Source: Chitinophagales bacterium (GTDB taxonomy: Bacteria; Bacteroidota; Bacteroidia; Chitinophagales; JADJOU01). From it: 64,000 bases of DNA. The DNA lies in contig JAEUUY010000011.1 in assembly GCA_016787225.1 (NCBI GenBank), positions 1 through 64,000 of the forward strand. Direction: 5' to 3'. Below, piece after piece: positions 44,868 through 55,000 of this stretch. A model generated the notes under the pieces. It ran no database searches. It was not told the DNA's origin and saw only the letters and a program-made list of their open reading frames with translations. The position numbers and the translations under genes are program-made. The first letter of the stretch is position 1. Each line of letters begins with the position of its first letter.

Positions 44868-44911
44868 AGTTTAACTTATTAAGAATTAAAAATTAAAAAT
44901 TAAGAACTATC

Positions 44912-46333
44912 TTATAGCATGGTTGAAGGACAAACATAGTCTGAAATCTTAAACTTACCACTTTCTTTGATGGCAGAAAACCCACCTGCTACATTGATTA
45001 AATTTTCATATCCTCTCGCTTTTAGAATAGATGCAAATATGACAGAACGATAACCTCCTGCACAATGCACATAATAAGTCTTGTCTTTATCTACTTTTTT
45101 CATGCTCTCGTTTATATAATCAAGTGGAGCATTGACTGCACCTATAATATGTTCGCTAAAATTTTCTGATTGCTTTCTCACATCAAGGATATTTATAGTA
45201 GCATCTTCTGCTTCTCTTTTTGCGAATTCGTCGGCTGATACTGAAGGAACGTGATCTATCTCTTTGTTGGCTTTTTTCCAAGCATCAAATCCTCCCGCCA
45301 AATGTCCAATCGCATGATCATAGCCCACACGAGCCAATCTAGTTATGACCTCTTCTTCCCGACCAGGGTCTGCTACTACTAAGATTTCTTGTTTCACATC
45401 TGGGATTAAAGTGCCTACCCATACAGCGAAACTACCATCTATCCCTATAAATATGGAGTTTGGAACAAATCCTTCCGTAAAAATTTGAGGTGCTCTCGTA
45501 TCTATAATTACTGCACCCGTTTCGTTGGCCTTAGCTTCAAACTCTTCTGGCGTTAATGCGGTCATACCATTGCTAATGACTTTTTGAATAGGGTCATAGC
45601 CTTGAATATTCATCAACACATTCTGAGGAAAATATCCTGGAGGAGGCATCAAGCCATCTAGTACTTTCTCCACAAACTCATCTTCGCTCATTTCTTGTAG
45701 TGCATAGTTTACCTTCTTTTGATTACCTAGAGTATCTGAAGTTTCCTTACTCATATTTTTCCCGCAGGCACTACCCGCACCGTGTGCAGGATATACTATT
45801 ATATCATCCGCAAGTGGCATCAATTTATTTCGTAATGAATGATAGAGATGTCTCGCCAATTTATCTTGAGTCAAATCTGCTACCACTTTTTGTGCCAAAT
45901 CAGGACGACCTACATCACCTATAAATAAGGTATCTCCTGTGAAAATAGCCGAATCTTTTCCTTTGTCATCTGTCAATAGATAACAGCTGCTCTCCATAGT
46001 ATGCCCGGGAGTATGAATAACTTTTAGCTTTAAATCTCCAATAGCAAATACCTCGCCATCGGTAGCTATATGTGCATCAAATCCAGTAGTCATAGTAGTA
46101 GGACCATAAACTATTGTAGCACCTGTGGCCTTAGCTAAATCCACATGTCCACTGACAAAATCAGCATGAAAATGCGTTTCAAATATATATTTTATTTTCA
46201 CACCGTCTTTGTTGGCTCTGTCTAAATATGGCTGAATTTCTCTGAGTGGATCTATGATGGCTGCCTCACCATTGCTAGCTAAATAATAGGCTCCCTGAGC
46301 CAAACATCCTGTATAAATTTGTTCTAAAATCAT
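44912..46333 (-). CDS. Persulfide dioxygenase-rhodanese fusion (CstB-like)
   Basis: A 473-residue protein. The start is the ATG at 46331-46333 (MILEQIYTGCLAQGAYYL). The N-terminal metallo-beta-lactamase domain has ETHFHADFVSGH and DTLFIGDVGRPDL, the ETHE1/persulfide dioxygenase signature. A first rhodanese-like domain (about 265-350) has VVADPGREEE where the Cys loop should be, so it is a pseudo-rhodanese. The second (about 365-460) has HCAGGYRS with Cys. This three-part order matches Staphylococcus CstB, which converts persulfide to thiosulfate. It is the first gene of the operon. Confidence 0.92.
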   Translation of the reverse strand: MILEQIYTGCLAQGAYYLASNGEAAIIDPLREIQPYLDRANKDGVKIKYIFETHFHADFVSGHVDLAKATGATIVYGPTTMTTGFDAHIATDGEVFAIGDLKLKVIHTPGHTMESSCYLLTDDKGKDSAIFTGDTLFIGDVGRPDLAQKVVADLTQDKLARHLYHSLRNKLMPLADDIIVYPAHGAGSACGKNMSKETSDTLGNQKKVNYALQEMSEDEFVEKVLDGLMPPPGYFPQNVLMNIQGYDPIQKVISNGMTALTPEEFEAKANETGAVIIDTRAPQIFTEGFVPNSIFIGIDGSFAVWVGTLIPDVKQEILVVADPGREEEVITRLARVGYDHAIGHLAGGFDAWKKANKEIDHVPSVSADEFAKREAEDATINILDVRKQSENFSEHIIGAVNAPLDYINESMKKVDKDKTYYVHCAGGYRSVIFASILKARGYENLINVAGGFSAIKESGKFKISDYVCPSTML

Positions 46334-46354
46334 ATTGTTACTTATTAGGTTATG

Positions 46355-46383
46355 CAAATATAAATAAATGAACATATATTCAT
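46355..46383 (-). promoter_or_regulatory. Promoter and palindromic operator of the sulfur operon
   Basis: Leftward TATATTTG (complement of 46355-46362) is a -7 element 21 bp before the CstB-like start. Five bases upstream is a near-perfect 16-bp palindrome ATGAACATATATTCAT (46368-46383; seven of eight pairs match), well placed for repression by the ArsR-family product. Confidence 0.6.
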
Positions 46384-46475
46384 ATAAAAAAGTTTCAATA
46401 ATTGCAAACTAGCCTTAAAATATTGTTTATGTATGCTTTATGTGACTATAGTTTATCACAAATTAATCATTAGAA

Positions 46476-46568
46476 GCCACAACGTGGCGAACTATATGAT
46501 TTAGTTGTCCCGAAGAACCTTCGGGACGATTTAGAAATTGTTTCAATCCCCTACGTACGGGATTGAAA
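46476..46568. repeat. Three tandem hairpins between the sulfur operon and the R-M genes
   Basis: Perfect stems: GCCAC/GTGGC (46476-46488, 3-nt loop), GTCCCGAAG/CTTCGGGAC (46507-46527, 3-nt loop) and TTTCAATCCC/GGGATTGAAA (46541-46568, 8-nt loop). The rest of the 424-bp gap 46334-46757 holds the operator on the left and the endonuclease promoter on the right. Confidence 0.6.
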
Positions 46569-46732
46569 TACTATTTCTTAATCGATTCTGCATTTTCTAA
46601 TACGGAATATGGGTTTAAATCTACCAGCAATAAATGGAGTTTCAAGTAGGCAAAAACCGTCAATTTAACTCAATTCATTAGATTGACAATCTACATTAAA
46701 CTTTGAAACACCTACTATTTAAAGAAAACAAC

Positions 46733-46740
46733 TATTTTTG
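46733..46740 (+). promoter_or_regulatory. -7 element (TATTTTTG) of the restriction endonuclease gene
   Basis: TATTTTTG fits TAnnTTTG, 17 bp before the ATG at 46758. Confidence 0.5.
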
Positions 46741-46757
46741 TTTACAAAGATTTAGAA

Positions 46758-47465
46758 ATGGATAGTAAGCAAAGAGCCCAAATTATTGAAAACGCAAAAA
46801 ACTTTTTCAGAAATGAGATAGTTCAAAGTCATATAGAAGGAGCTTGTGAAAGGGCAAGTAAGCTATCTGAGTATAATGTAAATCCATTTTTATTCAAGTA
46901 TTTAGCAAACTTTTTAACTGGTAATGATGATTCAGAAAGTATTGCAAGAGCATTAGTACTGCCAAGAATTTTGGGGTCTTCAATTAATACTTCATTTGGT
47001 ATGAAAATTCAAAATTTGATAAGTTCACTATTTCAAGGATTAGGCTCAACAACACAAGGGATTGATATCGAATTTATCGATGCTATTGATGGCAATAAAA
47101 AATATTGTCAATTAAAAGCTGGTCCTAACACAATAAATCATGATGATGTAACTACAATTATTAACCATTTTAATGGTGTACGTACTTTAGCTAGGACTAA
47201 CAATCTTAATGTTGGTATAAATGATATGATTGTTGGAGTTGTCTATGGTGAAAATACGGAACTAAGCTCACATTACAAAAAAATTAGTAGTACATACCCT
47301 GTTATCATTGGTAAAGACTTTTGGCATAGACTAACTGGTAAAGATGATTTCTATTTTGAACTGATAGATGCTATTGGAGAAGTAGCTCTAGAAGTTGATG
47401 CAAGTAAAGTAGTAGATCAAACCATTCAGAAGTTAACTATCGAGATAGAAAAAAAATACAAATAG
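46758..47465 (+). CDS. Type II restriction endonuclease, PmeII/EcoO109I-like
   Basis: A 235-residue protein. A PD-(D/E)xK-type core is visible in GIDIEFIDAIDGNKKYCQLKAG (about 100-121) with acidic residues followed by QLK. NPFLFKYLANFLTG and GKDFWHRLTG are shared with the PmeII/EcoO109I group as I recall it. It is convergent with the cytosine methyltransferase, only 4 bp between stops, forming a complete R-M pair. The recognition site cannot be read from sequence, though RGGNCCY-type targets occur in this group. Confidence 0.78.
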   Translation: MDSKQRAQIIENAKNFFRNEIVQSHIEGACERASKLSEYNVNPFLFKYLANFLTGNDDSESIARALVLPRILGSSINTSFGMKIQNLISSLFQGLGSTTQGIDIEFIDAIDGNKKYCQLKAGPNTINHDDVTTIINHFNGVRTLARTNNLNVGINDMIVGVVYGENTELSSHYKKISSTYPVIIGKDFWHRLTGKDDFYFELIDAIGEVALEVDASKVVDQTIQKLTIEIEKKYK

Positions 47466-47469
47466 TCAG

Positions 47470-48705
47470 TTAACTCATAGAATATCGTGAATAATACTGG
47501 TTTAAAAATTTAACTATTGAATAGCCGACCTCTGCCCCTAAACTAACTGGAACAGCATTCCCTATTTGTTTATATTGTTGAGCTAAAGAGCCTTCAAAAG
47601 ACCAATCATCTGGAAATGTTTGTATTCTAGCATACTCTCTAACAGTGAAAGGTCTTGTTTCTTCAGGATGACATCGTTCTGTTTGTTTTTGAGCTGGACT
47701 ACAAGTAAGAGTAAGACAAGGCTCATCCCAACCAATTCTCCTAGCGATACCAGTTTTACCCCCACCTAAATAAAAACTCCCACCCATAAATTTTTTTTGA
47801 ATATCAATTGGCAAATCTCGCCAATATCCTTTTTGCGGAACCAAGTCTAAAATAACTTTCTTACTTTGAGGATATTTTACGCCGGGTGATTTTGGAACAT
47901 TGGTATTATATAATTCCCCTTTTTTTAATGCATCCTTCAAACAATAAATTTTACTATGAGGTTTAGGATATTCGTATTGAATACTAATATCCTTTCTAAT
48001 TCCAACTAATATCAATCTTTCTCTTTTTTGAGGAACTTTATAATTTATTGCTTTTAAAACTTGGACAGGAACAATTTTATATCCAATCTCATTTAAAATT
48101 GAAATCATTCCTTCCAATGTTTTTCCATTTTCGTGACTTAACAACCCTCTAACATTTTCTCCAATACAAATTAGTGGATTTACTTCTTTAACGACCCTTG
48201 CAAACTCATAAAACAAAGTCCCTCTAGCATCAGCAAGTCCTAACTTTTTTCCAGCATAACTAAACGCTTGACACGGAAATCCACCTGTAACAACATCAAC
48301 TTTATTATAATATTCTGAAAAATTATAGTCCTTTATGTCACCTTCTAAAACATTCCAATTTGGTCTGTTTTTTCTCAATGTTTGACATGCCCATTTATCA
48401 ATTTCATTTAAAGCTACACATTTAAATCCAGCTTTTTCCATTCCAACTGCTAGACCTCCAGCACCTGCAAAAAGTTCTAAGACAGAGTATTCATTAAGCG
48501 GTTTTTCAAAGTTTGAAATATGTTCATTTTCAGAGTTTACGAAATCTGAAAAAAGCACTTCAACTTCTTTTCGTTTATACACTCTGTAATTACTCATAGG
48601 CTCTCTAACTGCAGTTAGCTTCCCCTCTCTATCCCAACGTCTAAGGGTTTCCTTACTTTTTCCAATTAGTTCAGATACCTCTGATAATGACAAATATTCT
48701 TTCAT
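47470..48705 (-). CDS. DNA (cytosine-5) methyltransferase with N-terminal MerR-like HTH
   Basis: A 411-residue protein. I use the ATG at 48703-48705 (a TTG two codons upstream also opens the frame). Residues about 1-55 are a MerR-type HTH (LSLSEVSELIGKSKETLRRWDREGKL, then NYRVYKRKEVEVLF). C5-methyltransferase motifs follow: I (LELFAGAGGLAVGM, about 77), IV (GGFPCQ with catalytic Cys, about 140), VI (GENVRG), VIII (QKRERLILVG) and X (QIGNAVPV). The HTH probably autoregulates the pair. Confidence 0.93.
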   Translation of the reverse strand: MKEYLSLSEVSELIGKSKETLRRWDREGKLTAVREPMSNYRVYKRKEVEVLFSDFVNSENEHISNFEKPLNEYSVLELFAGAGGLAVGMEKAGFKCVALNEIDKWACQTLRKNRPNWNVLEGDIKDYNFSEYYNKVDVVTGGFPCQAFSYAGKKLGLADARGTLFYEFARVVKEVNPLICIGENVRGLLSHENGKTLEGMISILNEIGYKIVPVQVLKAINYKVPQKRERLILVGIRKDISIQYEYPKPHSKIYCLKDALKKGELYNTNVPKSPGVKYPQSKKVILDLVPQKGYWRDLPIDIQKKFMGGSFYLGGGKTGIARRIGWDEPCLTLTCSPAQKQTERCHPEETRPFTVREYARIQTFPDDWSFEGSLAQQYKQIGNAVPVSLGAEVGYSIVKFLNQYYSRYSMS

Positions 48706-48717
48706 AACCAAGTTGTT

Positions 48718-48744
48718 TAACCTTACACAATGGTTACAAATTTA
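48718..48744 (-). promoter_or_regulatory. Methyltransferase promoter with inverted-repeat operator
   Basis: Leftward TAAATTTG (complement of 48737-48744) abuts TAACC-N9-GGTTA (48718-48736), which would cover the transcription start and is 13 bp before the ATG. It is a candidate target for the methyltransferase's own HTH. Nothing else was seen up to 48904. Confidence 0.45.
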
Positions 48745-48904
48745 TATAATTAATAATAAATCAAGTGAAAAAAATTGCTAGGTATTGGTCACTTAGAAAG
48801 CTAGAGCTAACTTTGTGAATTTGCAATTCTATAAAATAAAAATAAAAGGAGTCCTTTTTACTAATTCTAGTTCTTAAAAACTATGATTCTTAATGTTTTT
48901 ATGG

Positions 48905-50209
48905 CTAGAACTCTCCTCTCTTCTCAAACCTCTTTCTTTTCGTCGCCAAACTATTCTCATCAATCAATTCTAGAAAATAAATTCCAGAAGTTAAGTATTG
49001 AACATCAATGTAAATAGAAGCTCGACCATGCATGATTATTTGTCCGTAAATGTTTGTGATGTGAAAATTTGAAAACATAGTTTCCGAACTCAATTGAATA
49101 TAGTTTGAGCATGGATTGGGAAATATAGTTATTTCACTATTATTATGGGCGATAGATGCATTTGTGCTGCATATCACCTGCTTCAATCTCTTCCATATTT
49201 CGTTATTAAAATCATTGGGCACATTCGATGTCGTCCACATATTTCCCATACGAATCATGACGAGATTTTGTGAAGGAATGACATTGATAATTTGACCATT
49301 TTTTCCTAAGGCCGCAAACATTTCTGCTGGAGCATCAGGGCAGAGTTGTCCGTTGAAAACTGTTTGCAAGCTCGGTAGCATAAAACTTTCTTTGCCATTG
49401 AGCCACGTGAGATAGCCATAAGATTTATTCAAAGACTGACTGGATGTAGTCATAGATTTGAAATAGTTGGAATCCTTTAATAAATCCGTACCATTCCATA
49501 CACCTTTATTCATAAGAAGCAAACCGAATCTGGCAAAACTTCGCGGTGTGCTATAATACACATTATTAAATCCTGACTTGAAGAATAAGCCAGTCATACC
49601 TGTAGTAGTTTTTATTTTGGAATTGACAAAAGTATTTAAATTCTGTCCGGTAGCTGATTCAATGACACTATCTAACAGCGTATAAGGGGCATTGTGATAT
49701 GACCATCTTGTTCCAGCATCGGCTTTATATTGCAAACAAAATTTATTCGTACAATCGAAAAATGCTCCTGAATCAATCATACCCGAAGTCATTGTTAATT
49801 GATGCCAGATAGTCACCTTATCTTCTTGGGCTTGAGTCATACTCGTCCAGCCTTTGCCGAGATATTTGGAGGTCATATCTGTTAGTTTCAACTTGCCTTC
49901 TTGATTCGCAATCCCTATGCAGAACGCAGTCAAAGTCTTGCCAGCACTGGCCCAGTACCAGGCGCTATCTTTAGTGAAGGTTCCGAAGTATTTTTCTAAG
50001 ACAATCTTTCCATTCTTCAATACAATAAAAGCTTTTGAATTATTGCTGTCGAGAAATGAATAGAGCGGGGTAATCTTATCCGTGCACCATCCAAGAGACT
50101 GTGGAGATATGGTATCCCATTGACTACCAATTGTAGGCGGGAAATAGGTTTGTCCCTGAATGGAAGAACTTATAAATAGTGCTATAAATATAAAGTAGAG
50201 ACGAATCAT
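48905..50209 (-). CDS. Secreted serine beta-lactamase-family hydrolase with T9SS sorting domain
   Basis: A 434-residue protein with a signal peptide (ends IQGQ). Penicillin-binding-type motifs: SAGK (SxxK, about 88), YHN (YxN, about 172) and GKNGQ in place of KTG (about 295). The last 80 residues form a type A T9SS sorting domain (ITIFPNPCSNYIQL, then LTSGIYFLELID), so it is secreted through the type IX system. It is probably an esterase or peptidase rather than a true beta-lactamase. No gene was seen in 50210-50392. Confidence 0.88.
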   Translation of the reverse strand: MIRLYFIFIALFISSSIQGQTYFPPTIGSQWDTISPQSLGWCTDKITPLYSFLDSNNSKAFIVLKNGKIVLEKYFGTFTKDSAWYWASAGKTLTAFCIGIANQEGKLKLTDMTSKYLGKGWTSMTQAQEDKVTIWHQLTMTSGMIDSGAFFDCTNKFCLQYKADAGTRWSYHNAPYTLLDSVIESATGQNLNTFVNSKIKTTTGMTGLFFKSGFNNVYYSTPRSFARFGLLLMNKGVWNGTDLLKDSNYFKSMTTSSQSLNKSYGYLTWLNGKESFMLPSLQTVFNGQLCPDAPAEMFAALGKNGQIINVIPSQNLVMIRMGNMWTTSNVPNDFNNEIWKRLKQVICSTNASIAHNNSEITIFPNPCSNYIQLSSETMFSNFHITNIYGQIIMHGRASIYIDVQYLTSGIYFLELIDENSLATKRKRFEKRGEF

Positions 50210-50392
50210 AATGCTAAGATAAGTAGAATTGTAAAGCTGATTGAAGTATTTGATATTAAAATCATACGTTTGTTTAAATATAGGTTTTGATAGCTTATTT
50301 GACTATTCCAAGCCCTATGAATGAAATACTAATTTATCTAAAAACTTCTATGTTTCCCAATTATTTCTGCAAATTTGTGATGAGAAGACATT

Positions 50393-51871
50393 ATGATAAA
50401 AAAAATAGCAATTATTGGTGCAGGTCCTGCAGGACTTACTGCAGCTTATCTTTTAGGCAAAGCCAATCAAGAAGTAACAATTTTTGAAAAAAGCTCGCAG
50501 TATGTAGGGGGAATTTCTAGAACTGAGACCTATAAAGGCTACGCATTCGATATAGGCGGTCATCGTTTTTTTTCTAAAAGTAAGGAAGTAGAAGATTTTT
50601 GGACAGAGATTTTAGGTGATGAATTGATGGAGCGTCCGCGCAGTTCGAGGATATATTACAATAATAATTTCTTTTCATACCCACTCATCGCCAAAGAGGC
50701 TTTAATGAAATTAGGGCTAATAGAGAGCGTTTGGTGTGTCTTTAGCTATCTCAAGTTTAAATTATTCCCAATAAAGCATCCAGCCAATTTTGAAGAATGG
50801 GTCACTAATCAATTTGGCAGCAGGCTCTTTCAGATTTTTTTTAGAACGTATACGGAAAAAGTGTGGGGCATCTCTTGCAAGGAAATTTCTGCAGACTGGG
50901 CCGCCCAGCGCATAAAAGGCTTATCTCTGAGTAGTGCCATCTGGAATGCTATTTTTCTATCTAAAAAAACGAATGATAATACTAAAGTTATAAAAACCTT
51001 AATTGACTCCTTTCGATATCCAAAGAGAGGTCCAGGACAATTATGGGAGACTTGTCGCGACAAGTGCTTAGATATGGGTATCAAACTAGAAATGGATACT
51101 GAAATTACGGGACTCGATTATAACAACCTAAAGTGGAATATTAAAACATTAACAGGTAATTCATTTGAAGGATTTGATTATGTCTTATCTTCGGCACCCA
51201 TTCGAGAAATCATTCCTAATATAACACCGTCAATGAACACCGAAGTAATAGAAGCTGCACACAATCTTAATTACCGAGATTTTCTAGTAGTCATACTTAT
51301 TTGCCAAGATGATGATGCGTTCAATGATAACTGGATATACATCCATGAACCGAATGTCAAAGTTGGTCGTATCCAAAATTTCAAAAGTTGGAGCCCATTT
51401 ATGGTACCTGATTCAACGACAGCGTGCTATGGTCTAGAGTATTTTTGTTTTGAAGGGGATGGTTTGTGGAACAGTAAGGATGAGGAGTTAATAGATTTAG
51501 CTTCGAAGGAAATGATACAAATTGGTTTAGCAAGTAAGTCAGCCATTATTGACGGCTATGTAGTTCGTCAACAAAAAGCCTACCCTGTTTATGACCATGA
51601 TTATAGAAATCACATAAATGTTATTCGTGCAGCACTTAATCAATTTTCGGGGATTTATCTGATAGGACGCAATGGTATGCACAAATATAACAACCAAGAT
51701 CATAGCATGATGACAGCTATGCTGGCTGTCAAAAATATTCTGGCAGGGGAAGATATTTATGACCTATGGAATGTCAATGAAGATGCGGAATATCATGAAA
51801 GCGAAACCATAGGAAAATCTAAAGATGGGAATATCGTTGGGCGTTCGGTTCCGGAAAAGTTATACCAATAG
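50393..51871 (+). CDS. FAD-dependent oxidoreductase, UDP-galactopyranose mutase/amine-oxidase-like
   Basis: A 492-residue protein. The N-terminal dinucleotide fold is [20 protein letters not shown], followed by [14 protein letters not shown] and [11 protein letters not shown], typical of NAD(P)/FAD oxidoreductases near UDP-galactopyranose mutase. The C-terminal FAD-contact region is [18 protein letters not shown]. The stop codon (TAG at 51869-51871) lies inside MITE copy 3. Without the insertion the frame would read one more Gly then stop, so function is probably preserved. The substrate is unknown; a glycan role is possible. Confidence 0.82.
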   Translation: MIKKIAIIGAGPAGLTAAYLLGKANQEVTIFEKSSQYVGGISRTETYKGYAFDIGGHRFFSKSKEVEDFWTEILGDELMERPRSSRIYYNNNFFSYPLIAKEALMKLGLIESVWCVFSYLKFKLFPIKHPANFEEWVTNQFGSRLFQIFFRTYTEKVWGISCKEISADWAAQRIKGLSLSSAIWNAIFLSKKTNDNTKVIKTLIDSFRYPKRGPGQLWETCRDKCLDMGIKLEMDTEITGLDYNNLKWNIKTLTGNSFEGFDYVLSSAPIREIIPNITPSMNTEVIEAAHNLNYRDFLVVILICQDDDAFNDNWIYIHEPNVKVGRIQNFKSWSPFMVPDSTTACYGLEYFCFEGDGLWNSKDEELIDLASKEMIQIGLASKSAIIDGYVVRQQKAYPVYDHDYRNHINVIRAALNQFSGIYLIGRNGMHKYNNQDHSMMTAMLAVKNILAGEDIYDLWNVNEDAEYHESETIGKSKDGNIVGRSVPEKLYQ

Positions 51872-51986
51872 CGGTTTTAAAATGGTCCAATCCATTTTAA
51901 AACCTTGCTATGGTAAATGCCGTAGCTGTATTTGTTTAGTGCAATGAGCCATGCGACATTGGACTATTACTAATACGCTTACGGTA
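51863..51986 (-). mobile_element. 124-bp MITE, copy 3, at the 3' end of the FAD oxidoreductase gene
   Basis: It has the same 124-bp element in the opposite orientation, flanked by TTA at 51860-51862 and 51987-51989. It inserted across the last codons of the upstream gene and supplies its stop. It lies between that gene and the rpoC terminator. Confidence 0.88.
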
Positions 51987-52015
51987 TTATATCAAGGCTA
52001 ATTTTTTATTACATA

Positions 52016-52050
52016 CAAAAAAGCGAGTGACAATAAACATCACTCGCTTT
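52016..52050 (-). terminator. Terminator of the rpoBC operon
   Basis: A perfect 11-bp stem (AAAGCGAGTGA at 52020-52030 with TCACTCGCTTT at 52040-52050) with a 9-nt loop is followed leftward by T residues. It lies 25 bp past the rpoC stop. Confidence 0.9.
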
Positions 52051-52074
52051 TATTACTTAGAATTATAACAAATG

Positions 52075-55000
52075 CTAAGCCTCTGAATTGATTCTTTTAT
52101 TGACGAATATATTATCAAATTTACGGAAACCAGTACCAGCTGGAATTGGTTGACCGACGATAACATTCTCCTTCAATCCTATAAGATCGTCTCTTCTAGC
52201 CGAAATAGAAGCCATAGAAAGTACTTTCGTCGTCTCCTGGAATGAAGCCGCCGATATCCAGCTCTCTCTACCGAATGAAGTTTTTGTAATACCCTCAAGT
52301 AATGGAGAAGCAGTAGCAGCTACAGCATCTCTTACCTCTATGGTTTTCTTATCATTTCTCTTTAACAGAGAATTTTCTTCACGTTGCTGTCTGATTGTAA
52401 TAATTTGACCTTTCTTATACCTCTCACTATCTCCGTTGTCTACGACTACTTTCTTATCAAAAATATTATCATTTTCTGCTAAGAAATCAAACTTATTTAC
52501 AGACTCTCCTTCTAAGAAAGAAGTATCACCCGGATCATCAACTAGAACTTTAGACATCATTTGACGAACGATTGTTTCGATATGTTTATCGTTAATTTTT
52601 ACCGATTGTCTTTGATATACCTCTTGAACTTCATTTACTAAGTAGGACTGCACAGCAAACACACCTTTGATTCTTAAAATATCATCTAAGGCAATATTTC
52701 CATCAGATAATGGAGTACCAGAACGCACATAATCTTGTTCTTGGACAAGGATTTGACTAGATAGTGGTACAAGATACTTTCTTGGTTCTCCTGATACTGG
52801 AGTTACTATGATTTCTCTATTACCTCTTTTTATACCTCCAAAGGTTACTACACCATCCACCTCTGCTACCTTTGCAGGATTCAATGGATTTCTAGCCTCA
52901 AATAACTCGGTAACTCGAGGTAGACCACCTGTGATATCACCAGACTTACCTACGTTTCTAGGTATTTTTGCGAGAATTGTTCCAGCCTTTATCTTTTGTT
53001 TATTATCGACATTTAAACTAGCGCCTACTGGTAAGTTATATGTCTTATTCTCTTTGCCTTTAATAATAATGGTAGGTGAAATAGCCTTATTTCTTGATTC
53101 GATAATAAATTTCTCTACATTGCCTGTTTGCTCTACGATCTCTTCTCTATAGGTTACGTTATTGACAATGCTATCATACTCGACTATACCATCTTGTTCT
53201 GAGATAATGAGGTTGTTAAATGGGTCCCAAGTACAGACTATTGTTTCCTTGCCTACTTTTTGACCATCCTTTATATCCAATATGGCACCGTAAGGTATGT
53301 AAGCACTTTGCAGGACTTTATCTTCTGCACTATTCATCAATCTCATCTCACCTGTACGTCCAATGACGACATTCTTTTTCTCACCGCTGACTTCTGACTC
53401 GATAAAACGAACACTATCTAAACGAATGATACCTTCGTGTCTTGTTTTAATTTCATTGACGGTATTAGATAGAGAGGCGATACCCCCTGTGTGGAAGGTA
53501 CGTAGAGTCAACTGTGTACCTGGTTCCCCGATGGACTGGGCAGCGATCACACCGACGGCGTCTCCTATCTCACTCATTCTATTCGTAGCTAAATTTCTAC
53601 CATAACATCTGACACAAACTCCATGAGATGATTCACATGTAAGGACGGAACGAATTTCTATACTTTCAATCTCTGCTGCTTCTATCTTATCCGCTATAGC
53701 CTTTGTGATTTCTTGTCCTGCATTAACCAATAATTCATCTGTCTCTGGATGGAATACATTGTGTAAAGAAGTTCTACCTACGATTCTTTCGCCCAATGGT
53801 TCAACCACAACACCTTCTTTCATAAGGGCTGTCGTCTCTATACCCCTCAAGGTACCACAATCTTCTTCATAAATAACAACAGACTGAGCTACATCGACTA
53901 ATCTTCTTGTCAAATATCCAGCATCCGCAGTTTTCAAAGCCGTATCCGCAAGACCTTTTCTAGCACCATGCGTAGAGATAAAGTATTCCCAAGCTGAAAG
54001 TCCTTCTTTCAATGAAGATAAAATCGGGTTTTCTACAACGTCCTGCTCACCAGTCACACCTGATTTCTTAGGCTTGTTCATTAGACCCCGTACACCACCC
54101 AGCTGCTTGATCTGAGCACGAGAACCTCTCGCACCGGAGTCCAGCATCATATAGATAGAGTTAAATCCTCCTTTATCTTTCTTTAATCTATTCATAAGAT
54201 CCATGGTGATATTTCTATCCATTTTCTCCCATGTATCTACAACCTGATTGTATCTTTCTCTTTCTGTAATATGACCTTCGTTATGAAGTCCGTTGATTTC
54301 TGAAACTTGTTCCTTAGCAATGTCTACTTGTTTCTTCTTAATCTCCGGAGTCAATACATCCTCTAAGTTGAATGATAATCCACCTTTAAAGGCCATTGTA
54401 AATCCGAGATTTTTGATATCATCCAAAAACATGGCTGTGCGCTTAACACTTGTTTTTTCAATAATATTCGAAATGATATCTTTTAACGCTTTCTTAGAAA
54501 GTAACTGATTGATAAATCCGACTTCTTCTGGAACGTACTGATTTGCAAGTACACGCCCTACTGAAGTTTCAATCAACTTCATTTTCATTTCCCCGTTCTC
54601 TTCTACATTCACGCGGCATTTAATAGCAGCATGTAAATCCACCTTACCTTCATTATATGCTATGATAACTTCTTCTATAGAATAGAAAACTTTACCTGAA
54701 CCTTTGACTGGATTCTCAGGTGTAGACTCTTTAATATTTGTCATATAGTAAAGTCCGAGAACCATGTCCTGAGAAGGAAGTGTTACAGGTGTACCGTTTT
54801 GCGGGTTTAGGATATTATGCGAAGAAAGCATCAACAACTGACCTTCTAAAATAGCCTCATTGCTGAGTGGGACGTGCACCGCCATCTGGTCACCGTCAAA
54901 GTCCGCGTTGAATGCTGTAGTAACCAATGGGTGCAGTCTGATAGCTTTACCTTCGACTAGTTTAGGCATAAAAGCCTGAATAGATAGTCTATGTAGTGTC

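Noticed and set aside
46541-46568. CRISPR-like repeat ending in GGGATTGAAA
   Set aside because: The sequence resembles some type I CRISPR repeats, but it occurs once, with no second copy or spacer pattern and no cas genes nearby.
50287-50487. Short open frame overlapping the start of the FAD oxidoreductase
   Set aside because: It overlaps the dinucleotide-binding motif in another frame and has no signal of its own.
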